Source: Deltaproteobacteria bacterium (GTDB taxonomy: Bacteria > Myxococcota_A > Polyangia > Haliangiales > Haliangiaceae). Taken from it: DNA of 34,963 bases. This document shows positions 17,213 to 25,392 of this stretch, piece by piece (positions within the stretch are counted from its first letter, which is position 1; each line of letters opens with the position of its first letter). The DNA is taken from NCBI GenBank assembly GCA_019237945.1, contig JAFAOG010000300.1, forward strand, positions 1-34,963, read 5' to 3'. Below the pieces are notes generated by a model that saw nothing but the letters and a program-made list of their open reading frames with translations, did no database searches and was not told the origin of the DNA. The position numbers and the translations under genes are program-made.

Positions 17213-18204
17213 GGCTCGACCGCTGGCTCCCGCGCGTCGAGCTGCCGTGGGCGGACCTCGGCACGTGGCCGACGCCGCTCGTTCACGCGCGAGACGACAT
17301 CTGGGTCAAGCGCGAGGGCGCGAGCAGCGCCGCATACGGCGGCAACAAGGTCCGCACGCTCGAGGCGTGGCTCGGTCACGCGCAGTCGGTCGGCGCGCGT
17401 CGGCTGTGGGCGATCGGCGCGTACGGGAGCAACCACTGCGTCGCGACCGTCGTACACGCGCGGCGGCTCGGCCTCGATGCGGGCGTGATCGTGTTTCCGC
17501 AGCCCGCGAGCAAGTGGGCCGCCGAGAATGCGGGCGCGCTGATCGCGAGCGGCTGCGAGATCGTGCGGCTGCGCAGTGTCGTCGAGGTGCCGGTCGCCGG
17601 CTGGCTCAAGTCGCGCCGCGAGCTCGTGATGCCGCCGGGAGGTGCGACGCCGATCGGCACCGTCGGCGCGATGACGGCCGCGTTCGAGCTCGCCGAGCAG
17701 ATCGAAGCGGGGCTCGCACCACCGCCGGCGCAGATCGTCGTCGCGATCGGCTCGACGTGCACGACCGCCGGGCTGCTCGCGGGCACGCAGCTCGCGCGCG
17801 CCGCCGGCGTGTGGCGCTGGCCGCTGCCGGTGATCCATGGCGTGCGCGTCACGCCGTGGCCGGTCACGTCGCGCATGCTCGTGCTCGCACTCGCGCGCCG
17901 ATCGCTCGAGCGCATCGCGAAGCTCGGCGGGCCGCGCGTCGATCTCGATGCGAGCCGGCTCGTTGTCGATGCACGCGAGCTCGGCCGCGGCTACGGACGG
18001 ATCACGGAACGCGCCCGCGCCGCGCTCGGCTCGCTCCCGGTGCGGCTCGATGGCGTGTACTCGGGCAAGGCGGCCGTCGCGCTCCAGCGCGTGAAGGGCC
18101 CGACCATTTTCTGGGCGACGAAATCGGAGGTCGTGCTCCCGCCGCCGCCGCTCGCCGCGCTCGCCACCGCAAATCGCGCGCTTGCGAAGTGGCTACAGCG
18201 CTAG
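17209..18204 (+). CDS. PLP-dependent D-cysteine desulfhydrase / ACC deaminase-like enzyme, apparent CTG start
   Basis: The protein has 331 residues if begun at the CTG at 17209. Homology begins immediately: LDRWLPRVEL, WPTPLVHARDDIWVKREG and AYGGNKVRTLE with the PLP lysine K47. GAYGSNHCVATVVHARRLGL and the glycine-rich GSTCTTAGLLAG phosphate loop follow. This is fold-type II PLP chemistry as in D-cysteine desulfhydrase and ACC deaminase. The frame is closed upstream by TGA at 17164-17166. Between that stop and the lysine there is no in-frame ATG, GTG or TTG, and the first such codon would delete the active site. CTG overlapping the yggX stop (CTGA) is the best candidate. A sequence error upstream is the alternative. 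Confidence 0.8.
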   Translation: MRLDRWLPRVELPWADLGTWPTPLVHARDDIWVKREGASSAAYGGNKVRTLEAWLGHAQSVGARRLWAIGAYGSNHCVATVVHARRLGLDAGVIVFPQPASKWAAENAGALIASGCEIVRLRSVVEVPVAGWLKSRRELVMPPGGATPIGTVGAMTAAFELAEQIEAGLAPPPAQIVVAIGSTCTTAGLLAGTQLARAAGVWRWPLPVIHGVRVTPWPVTSRMLVLALARRSLERIAKLGGPRVDLDASRLVVDARELGRGYGRITERARAALGSLPVRLDGVYSGKAAVALQRVKGPTIFWATKSEVVLPPPPLAALATANRALAKWLQR

Positions 18205-18232
18205 CCGCTTGCGGCGAAATGCCACTCGTGAG

Positions 18233-18238
18233 TATGAA
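18233..18238 (+). promoter_or_regulatory. Candidate -10 box of the PPC-like lipoprotein gene
   Basis: TATGAA lies 8 nt before the ATG at 18247. It is a weak match. No Shine-Dalgarno is evident. Confidence 0.25.
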
Positions 18239-18246
18239 CGCGCCCC

Positions 18247-19065
18247 ATGCGCCTAGCATTTTCGTTCCTGCTGCTCGCGGCGTGCGCCACCGACGCGTCG
18301 AAGGGTCCCGAGGAGGACGTGCCGACCGACGGCAAGCTCGACTCGTTCGCCGCGCCGACCGACCACGGCGCGATCACGTTCGGCAGCGCGCAGACCGCCA
18401 AGCTGACGTCGACCGCGAAGTACCACGCATGGACGTTCGCGCTCGCGACGAGCGGCGAGATCCACGCGTACACGTCGCGCACGCCGCATCAGGCGAGCGT
18501 CGACACCGTGCTCTACCTCTACAAGATGGGCGCGTCGGGCTGGGGCTCGTACATCGCGCGCAACGACGACGACGGCACGAGCGAATTCTCGTCGATCGAC
18601 AAGACGCTCGCCCTCGGCCAGTACCGCGTGCTCGTCAAGGGCTACTCGAGCTCGACGAAGGGCAGCTTCAACCTGCAGCTCGATTGCTCGGGCGGCGGAT
18701 GCGCGGCGCCGTGTCTGTTCGGCACGACGCTCGGCGATCTCGACTCCAACGCCGCGTGGTCGGTCGATCCGCAGCAGCGGCTGTTCTCGTCGGCGGGTCT
18801 GTCGGCGCTCGACGCCCAGCGCATCGTGCTCGCGATGCACGAGAGCGCGCACACCGACGTGATGACGGTCGACGATGCGTTCGCGGCGGCCGACCAGGGC
18901 GAGATCGATCTGCAGACGATGACGCACGTCCCGACGGGGCGGCACTTCACGATCGTCGACTATGGCGCCGGCGATAACACGTACGGCGCGATCTTCACCG
19001 ACGGCACCGCCGACATCGCGACCGCGATCCACGACAGCGACTTCTATCGCTGCGCGGCGTTCTAG
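18247..19065 (+). CDS. Secreted lipoprotein with pre-peptidase C-terminal-like domain
   Basis: The protein has 272 residues. The signal ends in lipobox LAAC (Cys14). A short linker with EEDVPTDGKLDSF follows; this DGK-D motif is frequent just after the lipid anchor in Myxococcota lipoproteins. Residues 40-150 form a beta-sandwich resembling the bacterial pre-peptidase C-terminal domain: YHAWTFAL, DTVLYLYKMG, YIARNDDDG, LGQYRVLVKGYSSSTKGSFNLQL. The C-terminal part (155-272) has SGGGCAAPC and no known domain; HESAHTDVMTVDD could be helical. Envelope protein of unknown role. It converges with the anti-sigma-like gene. Confidence 0.8.
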   Translation: MRLAFSFLLLAACATDASKGPEEDVPTDGKLDSFAAPTDHGAITFGSAQTAKLTSTAKYHAWTFALATSGEIHAYTSRTPHQASVDTVLYLYKMGASGWGSYIARNDDDGTSEFSSIDKTLALGQYRVLVKGYSSSTKGSFNLQLDCSGGGCAAPCLFGTTLGDLDSNAAWSVDPQQRLFSSAGLSALDAQRIVLAMHESAHTDVMTVDDAFAAADQGEIDLQTMTHVPTGRHFTIVDYGAGDNTYGAIFTDGTADIATAIHDSDFYRCAAF

Positions 19066-19095
19066 CCGGCGGCCGCCGCCGCGCTGCGCGCGGCA

Positions 19096-19106
19096 GGCCT
19101 TCGGCC
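19096..19106. repeat. GGCC-TTC-GGCC hairpin in the convergent gap
   Basis: GGCC and GGCC close a 3-nt loop within a run of C/G-rich self-complementary sequence (19068-19130). It could be an extra terminator hairpin or a REP-type palindrome. Confidence 0.4.
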
Positions 19107-19138
19107 GCGTCGCTTCGCGCCGCGCGGCCTTGGCTAGA

Positions 19139-19174
19139 CCCACACGGCTAGCGCCCTTCGGGCTTGCCGTGGGG
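19139..19174. terminator. Hairpin between convergent genes, probable bidirectional terminator
   Basis: An outer stem pairs CC..CACGGC-like sequence (19139-19148) with GCCGTGGGG (19166-19174), with a 1-2 nt bulge. An inner stem GCCC-TTC-GGGC is at 19153-19163. It lies 10 nt before the stop of the minus-strand gene and about 75 nt after the plus-strand stop. Confidence 0.55.
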
Positions 19175-19183
19175 TTCTAGTCG

Positions 19184-20611
19184 TTACTTCGAGGTCGCGG
19201 CCGGCGCTTCGTCGGAGGCGCGCGACTTCGCCGCCTTCGGCTTGCTCGACCGCTCTTCGTCGCGGTTGACCGCATCGGCGATGTACGACGCGCAGCCCTT
19301 CAGCGCGCGATCGTTTTCCATGTTCTGCTGGTAGTAGCCGTAGGCGCGGTTGCGCACGCCGACCGCGACCTGCGCGGCGGCGCTGCAGTTGCCGGCCTTC
19401 ACCTGCGCGATCGCCGTCGCGTGCTGCTGCTTGGCCCACGCGATCAGCGTCGTGTCGCCACCGGTCGCCTCGACGGGCGCTTCCTGCGCGGGAGCCTTCG
19501 CGACCGTCTTCGCCGGCGGCGGCGACGGCTTCGTCTCGGGCTTCGGCGCGCTCGGCTTGCTGACGTTCTTCGCGACGTCGGCCGGAGGAGGCGGCGGAGC
19601 GGCCTGCGGCGCAGGCGCGGGCGCGGGCGCGGGCTGAGCGGGCGCGGTCGTCGCGGCGCCACCGGGCGCGGAGTTGGCGGCGGGCGGCGTTGCAAACTTG
19701 TTCGACGGGCCGGCCTGCTTCTGGCCACCGCCACCACCGGCGATGGCACCCGACGACACGCCGCCGTAGGCCTCGCCGTCGGCGACCTTGTCGTTGGAGT
19801 CGTGGGTATCCGGCATCTCCTTGGGCTGCGGCTGCGGCGTCTCGACCTCGAGATAGCCGGTTCCCTTCTTCTTGCCGTAGTCGCCCTTCGACGCGGCGTG
19901 CGGCGCGGCCTTCGGCTCGAACGCGACCGCATCGTCGGCCTTCGCCGTCGTCGTCGTCGGCTGCGCGATCTTCGCGCGCGCGGGCTGGTTGTCGGCCTGC
20001 TGGCGCTCGGCGGCCTTCTCGGTCTCGGGCGCCGCCTGCGCGACCTGCTCCTTGCGATCGAGCTGGCCCTCGGCGAGCCCGACCTGATACGCGGCGGCGG
20101 AGCCGGCGGCCTGATCCTTGGCGGCCTCGGTCTTCGCGCTCGGATCTGCGACCGCAACGGCCGGCGGCGTGGTCGGCGTGGCCGCGGTCATCTCACCCTG
20201 GTCGACCGTCTTCTCGACGCCGACGCTGCCGTTCTTCATGTAGATCGTGCCGGCGATGCCGACGACGAGCACGAGCATCGCGGCTGCCGCCATCGCGGGA
20301 TGCGACGCGAAGCTGCGAACGAACCGGTGGAACCACGACTCGCGCGGCTCATCGGCCGCGACCGCGACCTTCTTCGGCGCGCGGCGGGCCGCTTCCTGGA
20401 GCAGCACCGCCGAGATCGCCTGCGGCGGCTCGGTCTGCAGCTCGAAGATCCGGCTCGTCTTGACCTGCTCGCGGGCCGACTTGAGGTCGTCCAGCGCGGT
20501 CTTGTCCGCCGGGTGGCTCTCGAGATGCGCCGCCAGCACGGCCTCGTCAGCGGGCGTGAGCTCGCCGTAGAGGGCGCCGATCAGCAGCGCGTCGATGTCC
20601 TGGCGGTCCAT
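19184..20611 (-). CDS. Anti-sigma-factor-like membrane protein with degenerate N-terminal domain
   Basis: The protein has 475 residues. The N-terminus (1-60) has the shape of a zf-HC2/anti-sigma domain (LLIGALYGELTPADEAVLAAHLESHP...LDDLKSAREQV). However, the zinc-binding Cys pair is absent and only the His in AAHLESH remains. A membrane helix (about 105-124: AMAAAAMLVLVVGIAGTIYM) is followed by a very long Ala/Pro/Lys/Gln-rich periplasmic linker to about 385. A C-terminal helical segment (390-450) has two Cys (GNCSAAAQ, KGCASYI) and looks TPR-like. A leadered start is suggested by AAGGACCGAG upstream. No sigma factor gene is adjacent, so the partner is unknown. Confidence 0.72.
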   Translation of the reverse strand: MDRQDIDALLIGALYGELTPADEAVLAAHLESHPADKTALDDLKSAREQVKTSRIFELQTEPPQAISAVLLQEAARRAPKKVAVAADEPRESWFHRFVRSFASHPAMAAAAMLVLVVGIAGTIYMKNGSVGVEKTVDQGEMTAATPTTPPAVAVADPSAKTEAAKDQAAGSAAAYQVGLAEGQLDRKEQVAQAAPETEKAAERQQADNQPARAKIAQPTTTTAKADDAVAFEPKAAPHAASKGDYGKKKGTGYLEVETPQPQPKEMPDTHDSNDKVADGEAYGGVSSGAIAGGGGGQKQAGPSNKFATPPAANSAPGGAATTAPAQPAPAPAPAPQAAPPPPPADVAKNVSKPSAPKPETKPSPPPAKTVAKAPAQEAPVEATGGDTTLIAWAKQQHATAIAQVKAGNCSAAAQVAVGVRNRAYGYYQQNMENDRALKGCASYIADAVNRDEERSSKPKAAKSRASDEAPAATSK

Positions 20612-20627
20612 GGGCTTCTCGGTCCTT

Positions 20628-20633
20628 ATACTA
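20628..20633 (-). promoter_or_regulatory. Candidate -10 box of the anti-sigma-like gene
   Basis: On the minus strand TAGTAT, inside CGTAGTATAAGG, ends 16 nt before the ATG at 20611. It leaves room for the purine-rich AAGGACCGAGAAG as a ribosome-binding site. Confidence 0.35.
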
Positions 20634-20764
20634 CGTGTGTACAGATCGAGCGATGCGCCGCCAAGGCCAGGGTTACCGGCTACTTGGCTTCATCACTCGC
20701 TAGTACAAACGCAGGGCCGAGAAGTTCGATCTACAGACGCGGTCGCAGGGGCAACCGTCCGAAA

Positions 20765-21133
20765 CTACTCCTTGTTCGGCGTGCAGCTCCACTCGATCGA
20801 CTCGATCGACCACGCGTCGTCGGCGCACACCGCCGCAGAAGCTTGGGTCGATCCCGCCGTGCCCTCGACCAGCGCGAGCTTGCGCGATTCGGGGTGCTCG
20901 CTGCGGCGCTTCTTCGACTGCGGCGCGCACACGACCTTCCACGACACCGTGCAGTCGACCGGAATCGAGCAGCTGTTGTGGACGGTCAGGTCGACCGTGA
21001 CGTCGTCCTTGTCCTGCTGATCGAAGCTCGTGCAGTCGGCGAGCGAGCGCGCGGGCCGGATCTTCGCTTCCTTGGGTTGAGCGGACGCAGCAGTAGCTAG
21101 CAGTGCCAGAGCACAGACGATCGGGCCACGCAT
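20765..21133 (-). CDS. Small secreted protein, unknown function
   Basis: The protein has 122 residues. The ATG at 21133 is preceded by AGGAGAGG, a good Shine-Dalgarno. A signal peptide MRGPIVCALALLATAASAQ is cut after Ala-x-Ala. The mature ~100 residues hold five Cys (DCTSF, NSCSIPVDCTVSWKVVC, AVCADD, WSCT) and beta strands such as VTVDLTVHNSC and IESIEWSC. The pattern looks like a small Ig/beta-sandwich exported protein stabilised by disulfides. I recognise no family. Gap 20612-20764 to the anti-sigma-like gene holds that gene's promoter and nothing else evident. Confidence 0.72.
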   Translation of the reverse strand: MRGPIVCALALLATAASAQPKEAKIRPARSLADCTSFDQQDKDDVTVDLTVHNSCSIPVDCTVSWKVVCAPQSKKRRSEHPESRKLALVEGTAGSTQASAAVCADDAWSIESIEWSCTPNKE

Positions 21134-21256
21134 GGAGCCTCTCCTGATGACGACTGCTCGCCGCTCGCGAGGAGCACGGCGTCGTCGGTTCAGGGATTGA
21201 GACAACGGCGTCGGCGCGCGGTTTCGGTTTTCTTCGCGCGCGTGCAAGATCGCGCA

Positions 21257-22042
21257 ATGTCCTCACCTCTCGACGTGTTTCGCGACGACCTGCTCGCCGG
21301 CCACGTGGCGCTCGTCACCGGCGGCGGTACCGGCATCTGTCGGGGGATCGCCGCCGCGTATGCGCGACTGGGTGCAAAGGTGTGCATCGTCAGCCGCAAG
21401 CTCGACGTACTCGAGCAGACGGCGAAGGAGATCGGTGCGATCGCCGTCGCCGCAGACGTCCGCAAACCGGACGACTTGGTCGTCGCGGTGAAGACCGTGC
21501 TCGATCGCTTCGGCAAGCTGACGACGCTCGTCAACGGCGCCGCCGGAAACTTTCTCGCGCCCGCCGCCGCGCTGTCGCCGAACGGCTTCAAGACGGTGAT
21601 CGACATCGATCTGCTCGGCACGTTCAACGCGACGAAGGCGTGCGCCGAGGCGCTGATGGCGAGCAAGGACGGGCTCGTGCTCAACATCAGCGCGACGCTC
21701 CACTATCACGGCACGCCGCTGCAGATTCACGCGAGCGCGGCGAAGGCGGGCGTCGATGCGGTGACGAAGAACCTCGCCGTCGAGTGGGGACGCTTCGGCA
21801 TCCGCGCGTGCGGCATCGCGCCTGGTCCGATCGGCGACACCGAGGGCATGAAGCGTCTCGCGCCCGGCGACGCCACCGAGAAGGCAAAGCAGTTCATCCC
21901 CGCCGGCCGGTTCGGCACGATCGACGAGATCGCCGCCGCCGCGGTGTATCTGCGCTCGCCAGCGGCCGCGTACATCACGGGGCACGTGCTCGTCGTCGAC
22001 GGCGGCCACTGCATCGCGACGCCGTCGGTCGTGGGCACCTGA
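21257..22042 (+). CDS. Short-chain dehydrogenase, 2,4-dienoyl-CoA reductase type
   Basis: The protein has 261 residues. Rossmann motif TGGGTGICRGIA (21-32) binds NADP(H). NGAAGNFLAP (93-102) is typical of the dienoyl-CoA reductase branch (usually NNAAGNF). The active-site region reads LQIHASAAKAGVDAVTKNLAVEWG, with Lys163 but His where classical SDRs have Tyr of YxxxK. That change is characteristic of mitochondrial/peroxisomal DECR enzymes, which reduce 2,4-dienoyl-CoA in unsaturated fatty acid oxidation. APGPIGDTEGMKRL is the C-terminal substrate loop. ATG at 21257 fits the family length; the upstream frame is open but unlike the family. TGATG overlap with the next gene. Confidence 0.9.
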   Translation: MSSPLDVFRDDLLAGHVALVTGGGTGICRGIAAAYARLGAKVCIVSRKLDVLEQTAKEIGAIAVAADVRKPDDLVVAVKTVLDRFGKLTTLVNGAAGNFLAPAAALSPNGFKTVIDIDLLGTFNATKACAEALMASKDGLVLNISATLHYHGTPLQIHASAAKAGVDAVTKNLAVEWGRFGIRACGIAPGPIGDTEGMKRLAPGDATEKAKQFIPAGRFGTIDEIAAAAVYLRSPAAAYITGHVLVVDGGHCIATPSVVGT

Positions 22043-22686
22043 TGCAGGTCGCGCTCGATCTGATCGAAGGACGCGCGCACTACGAGCGCGTGATTCACGC
22101 CGTGATGGCGGCGAAGGTCAGCGTGTGGATCGCGAGCGCGAACGTGAAGGAGCTGATGGTCGAGGACTCGCGCGCGCGCCCGGGCCGCCGCCGCACGCTG
22201 AAGAAGCAGCCCTACGTCAGCGTGCTCGCGCACCTCGACGAGCTGGCGAAGCGCGGCGTCGAGCTGCGCCTGTTGCACGCGGAGATCCCGAGCGGGCCGT
22301 TTCGCGCCGAGCTCGCGCAGCACCCTCGCCTGCTGGGCGGCGGCCTCGCGCTGCGCCGCTGTCCTCGCGTGCACCTCAAGACGGTGATCGTCGATGGCGA
22401 GCTGATGTATCTCGGCAGCGCGAACTGGACAGGCGCCGGGCTCGGCGCGAAGGGCACCGGCCGCCGCAACTTCGAGCTCGGCATCGTCACCGATGACGCG
22501 CAGATGCTCGATCACGTGCAGGCCGTCTACGAGCGCATCTGGTCGGGCGGCGAGTGCGAGGGATGCCGGCTGCGCGCGGACTGCCCAGGCCCGCTGGTCG
22601 AGCTCGCCGGCCGCGCCCAGTCCGCTCCCGCGCGCAAACCGCCTGCGAAATCGCGCCGGAAATCGGGCACTTCCGGGCGCGTGTAA
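22042..22686 (+). CDS. Phospholipase D-like protein with one HKD motif and a Cys cluster
   Basis: The protein has 214 residues, starting at an ATG that overlaps the SDR stop (TGATG). It has a single HxKx4D motif: H111-L-K113-TVIV-D118, followed by GSANWTGAG and a conserved Glu in RRNFELGIVTDD. The N-terminal half has VSVWIASANVKEL, the first strand of the fold. Proteins with one HKD usually dimerise to make the active site. Near the C-terminus there is a C-x2-C-x5-C cluster (ECEGCRLRADC) that could bind metal, then a basic tail. No signal peptide. Nuclease or phosphodiesterase activity is possible; substrate unknown. Confidence 0.82.
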   Translation: MQVALDLIEGRAHYERVIHAVMAAKVSVWIASANVKELMVEDSRARPGRRRTLKKQPYVSVLAHLDELAKRGVELRLLHAEIPSGPFRAELAQHPRLLGGGLALRRCPRVHLKTVIVDGELMYLGSANWTGAGLGAKGTGRRNFELGIVTDDAQMLDHVQAVYERIWSGGECEGCRLRADCPGPLVELAGRAQSAPARKPPAKSRRKSGTSGRV

Positions 22687-22715
22687 CCGCGGCGCCGAAC
22701 CGAGGCACGATCTGG

Positions 22716-23306
22716 GTGGTGACCGTGGCTACGGCCTACGTCGAAGACGTGCTCCTGGTCGACCGGTGCCTGACCGGCGAACCGGCGGCGACGCGCGAGC
22801 TGTTTCGCCGTCATCGCGCGCGCGTCCACGCGTGCCTCTACCGCGTGCTCGGCACGAACCGCGACATGGACGACGTGCTGCAAGAAGCCTTCATCCAGGT
22901 GTTCCAGTCGCTGCGCGGCTGGCGCGCCGAAGCGTCGCTCGCGACGTGGATCGATCGCGTCAGCGTGCGCGTCGCGTACCGCTATCTCTCGCAGCGCGGG
23001 CGCCGCGTGCAGACCGCCGAGCTCGTCGATGAAGACGCGCCGGGCGGCGAAGGGCCAGGTGCGTCGCGCCAGCTCGCGCGCGATGGCGTCAAGCGCCTCT
23101 ACACGGTGCTCGACGAGCTCGGCGCCGCCGCGCGCCTCGCGTTCACGCTGCACGAGATCGACGGCCGCCCGCTCGCCGAAGTCGCCGAGCTCGTCGGCAG
23201 CTCGGTCACCGCGACCAAGCTCCGGGTGTGGCGCGCGCGCAAGCGCATCGAAGCCGCAGCCGCCGAAGATCCGGTGCTGCGCGAGTTCCTGCAGGAGGCC
23301 GCATGA
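22716..23306 (+). CDS. ECF-type RNA polymerase sigma factor
   Basis: The protein has 196 residues from GTG at 22716; GTG codons at 22719 and 22725 are alternatives. The GAGG at 22702 supports this region. Sigma region 2 has FRRHRARVHACLYRVLGTNRDMDDVLQEAFIQVF and WRAEASLATWIDRVSVRVAYRYL. Region 4 has LDELGAAARLAFTLHEIDG and LAEVAELVGSSVTATKLRVWRARKRIEAA, the helix-turn-helix for -35 recognition. It overlaps the FecR-like gene by ATGA, the usual sigma/anti-sigma pairing. The signal sensed is unknown. Confidence 0.92.
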   Translation: MVTVATAYVEDVLLVDRCLTGEPAATRELFRRHRARVHACLYRVLGTNRDMDDVLQEAFIQVFQSLRGWRAEASLATWIDRVSVRVAYRYLSQRGRRVQTAELVDEDAPGGEGPGASRQLARDGVKRLYTVLDELGAAARLAFTLHEIDGRPLAEVAELVGSSVTATKLRVWRARKRIEAAAAEDPVLREFLQEAA

Positions 23307-24481
23307 GCCTGCGCGATCACATCCCCGTCGAACAGCTCGACGACGAGCGCCTGACCAACATCGAGCGCAAGCTCGTCGTCCACGTCTCCGACATGGCCGC
23401 GCCTCCCGCGCGTGCGTCGCGCCGCCTGCTCGCGTTCGCGGGCGTCGCGTTCGCGGTCGGCGCCGCCGCTGGCATCGGCTGGAAGCTGCACGCGCCGGCC
23501 GCCCCCGTCGTGACGCCCGAGGTCGCGCAGACGTTTGCGATCGAGGCGAAGGGAGAGCGGCAGTCGGTCGAGCTCGGCGATGCGACGATCGCGTCCGCGC
23601 CGGAGACGCGCGTCGCCGTGTCGCGCACGTCGCACGAGACGATCATCACGATGACGCGCGGCACGCTCGATCTGTCGATCACGCATCGCGCCGACCGCCG
23701 CTTCGTGATCCGCGCCGGCGACACCGAGATCGAGGATGTCGGCACCGTGTTCTCGGTCAGCTTCGACGGCGCGTCGCATGTCGGGGTGCGCGTCACCGAG
23801 GGCGAGGTCGCGGTCACGCGGCAGCGCAAGCGCGAGCAGATCACGGCCGGTCACGAGTGGTCGTCCGACGGCCTCGTCGCGATCGCGGAGGTCAAGCCGG
23901 CCGTCGTCGCCGTCGCGGCGGCACCCGTGGCGGTCACGCCGGCGCCCGATGTCTCGCTGCGCGAGCACGTCGCGATGGCCCCGCCGGCGCCCGCGGTGCA
24001 CGCGCATCCGCACGCGGCCCACGTCGCGGACGCGCCGCCGGTGCTCGGCGAGCCCGTCGCGCACGCGCCGGTGCCGGCGGATCCGTACGTCGACCTCCAG
24101 CAGGCGATCCGCAAGCAGCCGATCGAGCTCGACCCGCACATCGACGGCAAGACCGACGCGTCCGCGCAGATCGCCGTGCTCAAGAAGCAAGCGTACGCGC
24201 CGCCGCCGCTCGGCCCCGAGGCGTCGCATGCGCTCTACACGATCGCGGTGCTGCTGCACCGGCCGCTCGGCCAGGACGCCGAGGCGCTGCACACGCTCGA
24301 CATGTATCGCCGCCGGTTCTCGGGTGGCCTCGAGAAGAGCGCGGCGCTGTGGTTGCGCGTGCGCATCCTGTGCGGCCACGCGATCGACGACGAGTGCCGC
24401 AAAGCCGCCTACACGTATCAGCACGAGGTCCCGAGCGGCCCGGCCGCCGACCTCGCGATCCGCATCACGAACGCGCAGTGA
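23303..24481 (+). CDS. FecR-like anti-sigma/regulator membrane protein
   Basis: The protein has 392 residues; ATGA overlap with the ECF sigma gene. The cytoplasmic N-terminus (1-40) would bind sigma. A helix follows at about 43-62 (LLAFAGVAFAVGAAAGIGW). The periplasmic FecR domain (75-200) has strands such as GERQSVELGDATIASAPETRVAVSR, TMTRGTLDLSITHR, RFVIRAGDTEIEDVGTVFSVSF and GVRVTEGEVAVTR, the FecR signature. An Ala/Pro/His-rich linker (200-270) leads to a C-terminal TPR-like helical part (300-392). The two parts suggest a transmembrane relay of an envelope signal. No TonB receptor is nearby. Confidence 0.88.
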   Translation: MSLRDHIPVEQLDDERLTNIERKLVVHVSDMAAPPARASRRLLAFAGVAFAVGAAAGIGWKLHAPAAPVVTPEVAQTFAIEAKGERQSVELGDATIASAPETRVAVSRTSHETIITMTRGTLDLSITHRADRRFVIRAGDTEIEDVGTVFSVSFDGASHVGVRVTEGEVAVTRQRKREQITAGHEWSSDGLVAIAEVKPAVVAVAAAPVAVTPAPDVSLREHVAMAPPAPAVHAHPHAAHVADAPPVLGEPVAHAPVPADPYVDLQQAIRKQPIELDPHIDGKTDASAQIAVLKKQAYAPPPLGPEASHALYTIAVLLHRPLGQDAEALHTLDMYRRRFSGGLEKSAALWLRVRILCGHAIDDECRKAAYTYQHEVPSGPAADLAIRITNAQ

Positions 24482-24518
24482 CCGTCGCGAACCCGCGGTG
24501 ACCGCCGCGAACCCGCGG
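24479..24518. repeat. 20-bp direct repeat with hairpin potential after the FecR-like gene
   Basis: TGACCGYCGCGAACCCGCGG occurs twice head to tail (24479-24498, 24499-24518). The first copy contains the stop codon. CCGCG-AACC-CGCGG in the second forms a hairpin. It lies just before a TAGGAT box. Confidence 0.7.
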
Positions 24519-24524
24519 TAGGAT
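24519..24524 (+). promoter_or_regulatory. Candidate -10 box of the PilZ-like gene
   Basis: TAGGAT lies 5 nt before the ATG at 24530, just after the direct repeat. It suggests a leaderless transcript separate from sigma-fecR. Confidence 0.4.
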
Positions 24525-24529
24525 CGGGC

Positions 24530-25392
24530 ATGGCCCGCCCGCAGGTGGTCCTCGACCTCGCCGGCAAGCACGAGCTCGCGCGCGACCTCGCCGCCGGCGG
24601 CGTGTTCGTGCCGGGCGCCGCCGTGTCCCTCAACGAGGAATGCGAGCTCGTCATGCGCGGGCCAGCGAACGACGAGCTGCGCGTCGCTGCGGTGGTCGTG
24701 TTCGTCAACGCCGCGGGCGCCGGGTTGCAGCTGCTCGGCTGCGACGCCGAGATGAAGCAGCGGATCGCCGCGCTCGCGAACCCGACGGCGCCGCCCGCGG
24801 ACGCGGAAGAGCACGCCGGGCCCGCGGTCACCGAAGAGCACGCCGGGCCCGCGGTCGCCGAAGAGCCCGACGAACCCGCCGCGCCTGCCGAGCCCGCCGC
24901 CGAACAATCCGCGGCCGCCGGCGACGCCGCCGAACAAGCCGCCGCCGCCACCGCCGCCGCCGACGCGGCCGACGATGCCGAGGCCGCGAGCATCCCGAAG
25001 AACGTCCACGAGCGCCTGCGCGGCCTGACGCTCGTGCAGCAGCTCAAGTACGCGCGCGAAGGCGAGCTCGCGGAGCGGATCCTGCTGGAGCGCATCTACG
25101 GCAAGGCCGTGTGGGAGGCGCTGCTGCGCAACCCGCGCCTCACGAGCCCCGAGGTCGCGCGCATCGCACGCATGGGATCGCTGCCGCGCCCGATGATCGA
25201 GCTGATCGTCGCCAACGGCGGCTGGCTGCAGATCCCGGAGGTTCGCCGCGCGCTGCTGTCGAATCCGCGTCTCGGTCCCGATCAGATCCAGCGCGTGCTG
25301 CGCCTGATGCCGAAGCACGAGCTCAAGCTCGCCGCGATCCAGACCGCGTATCCGTTCGCGGTGCGCAACGTCGCGCGCAGCATGCTCAAGGA

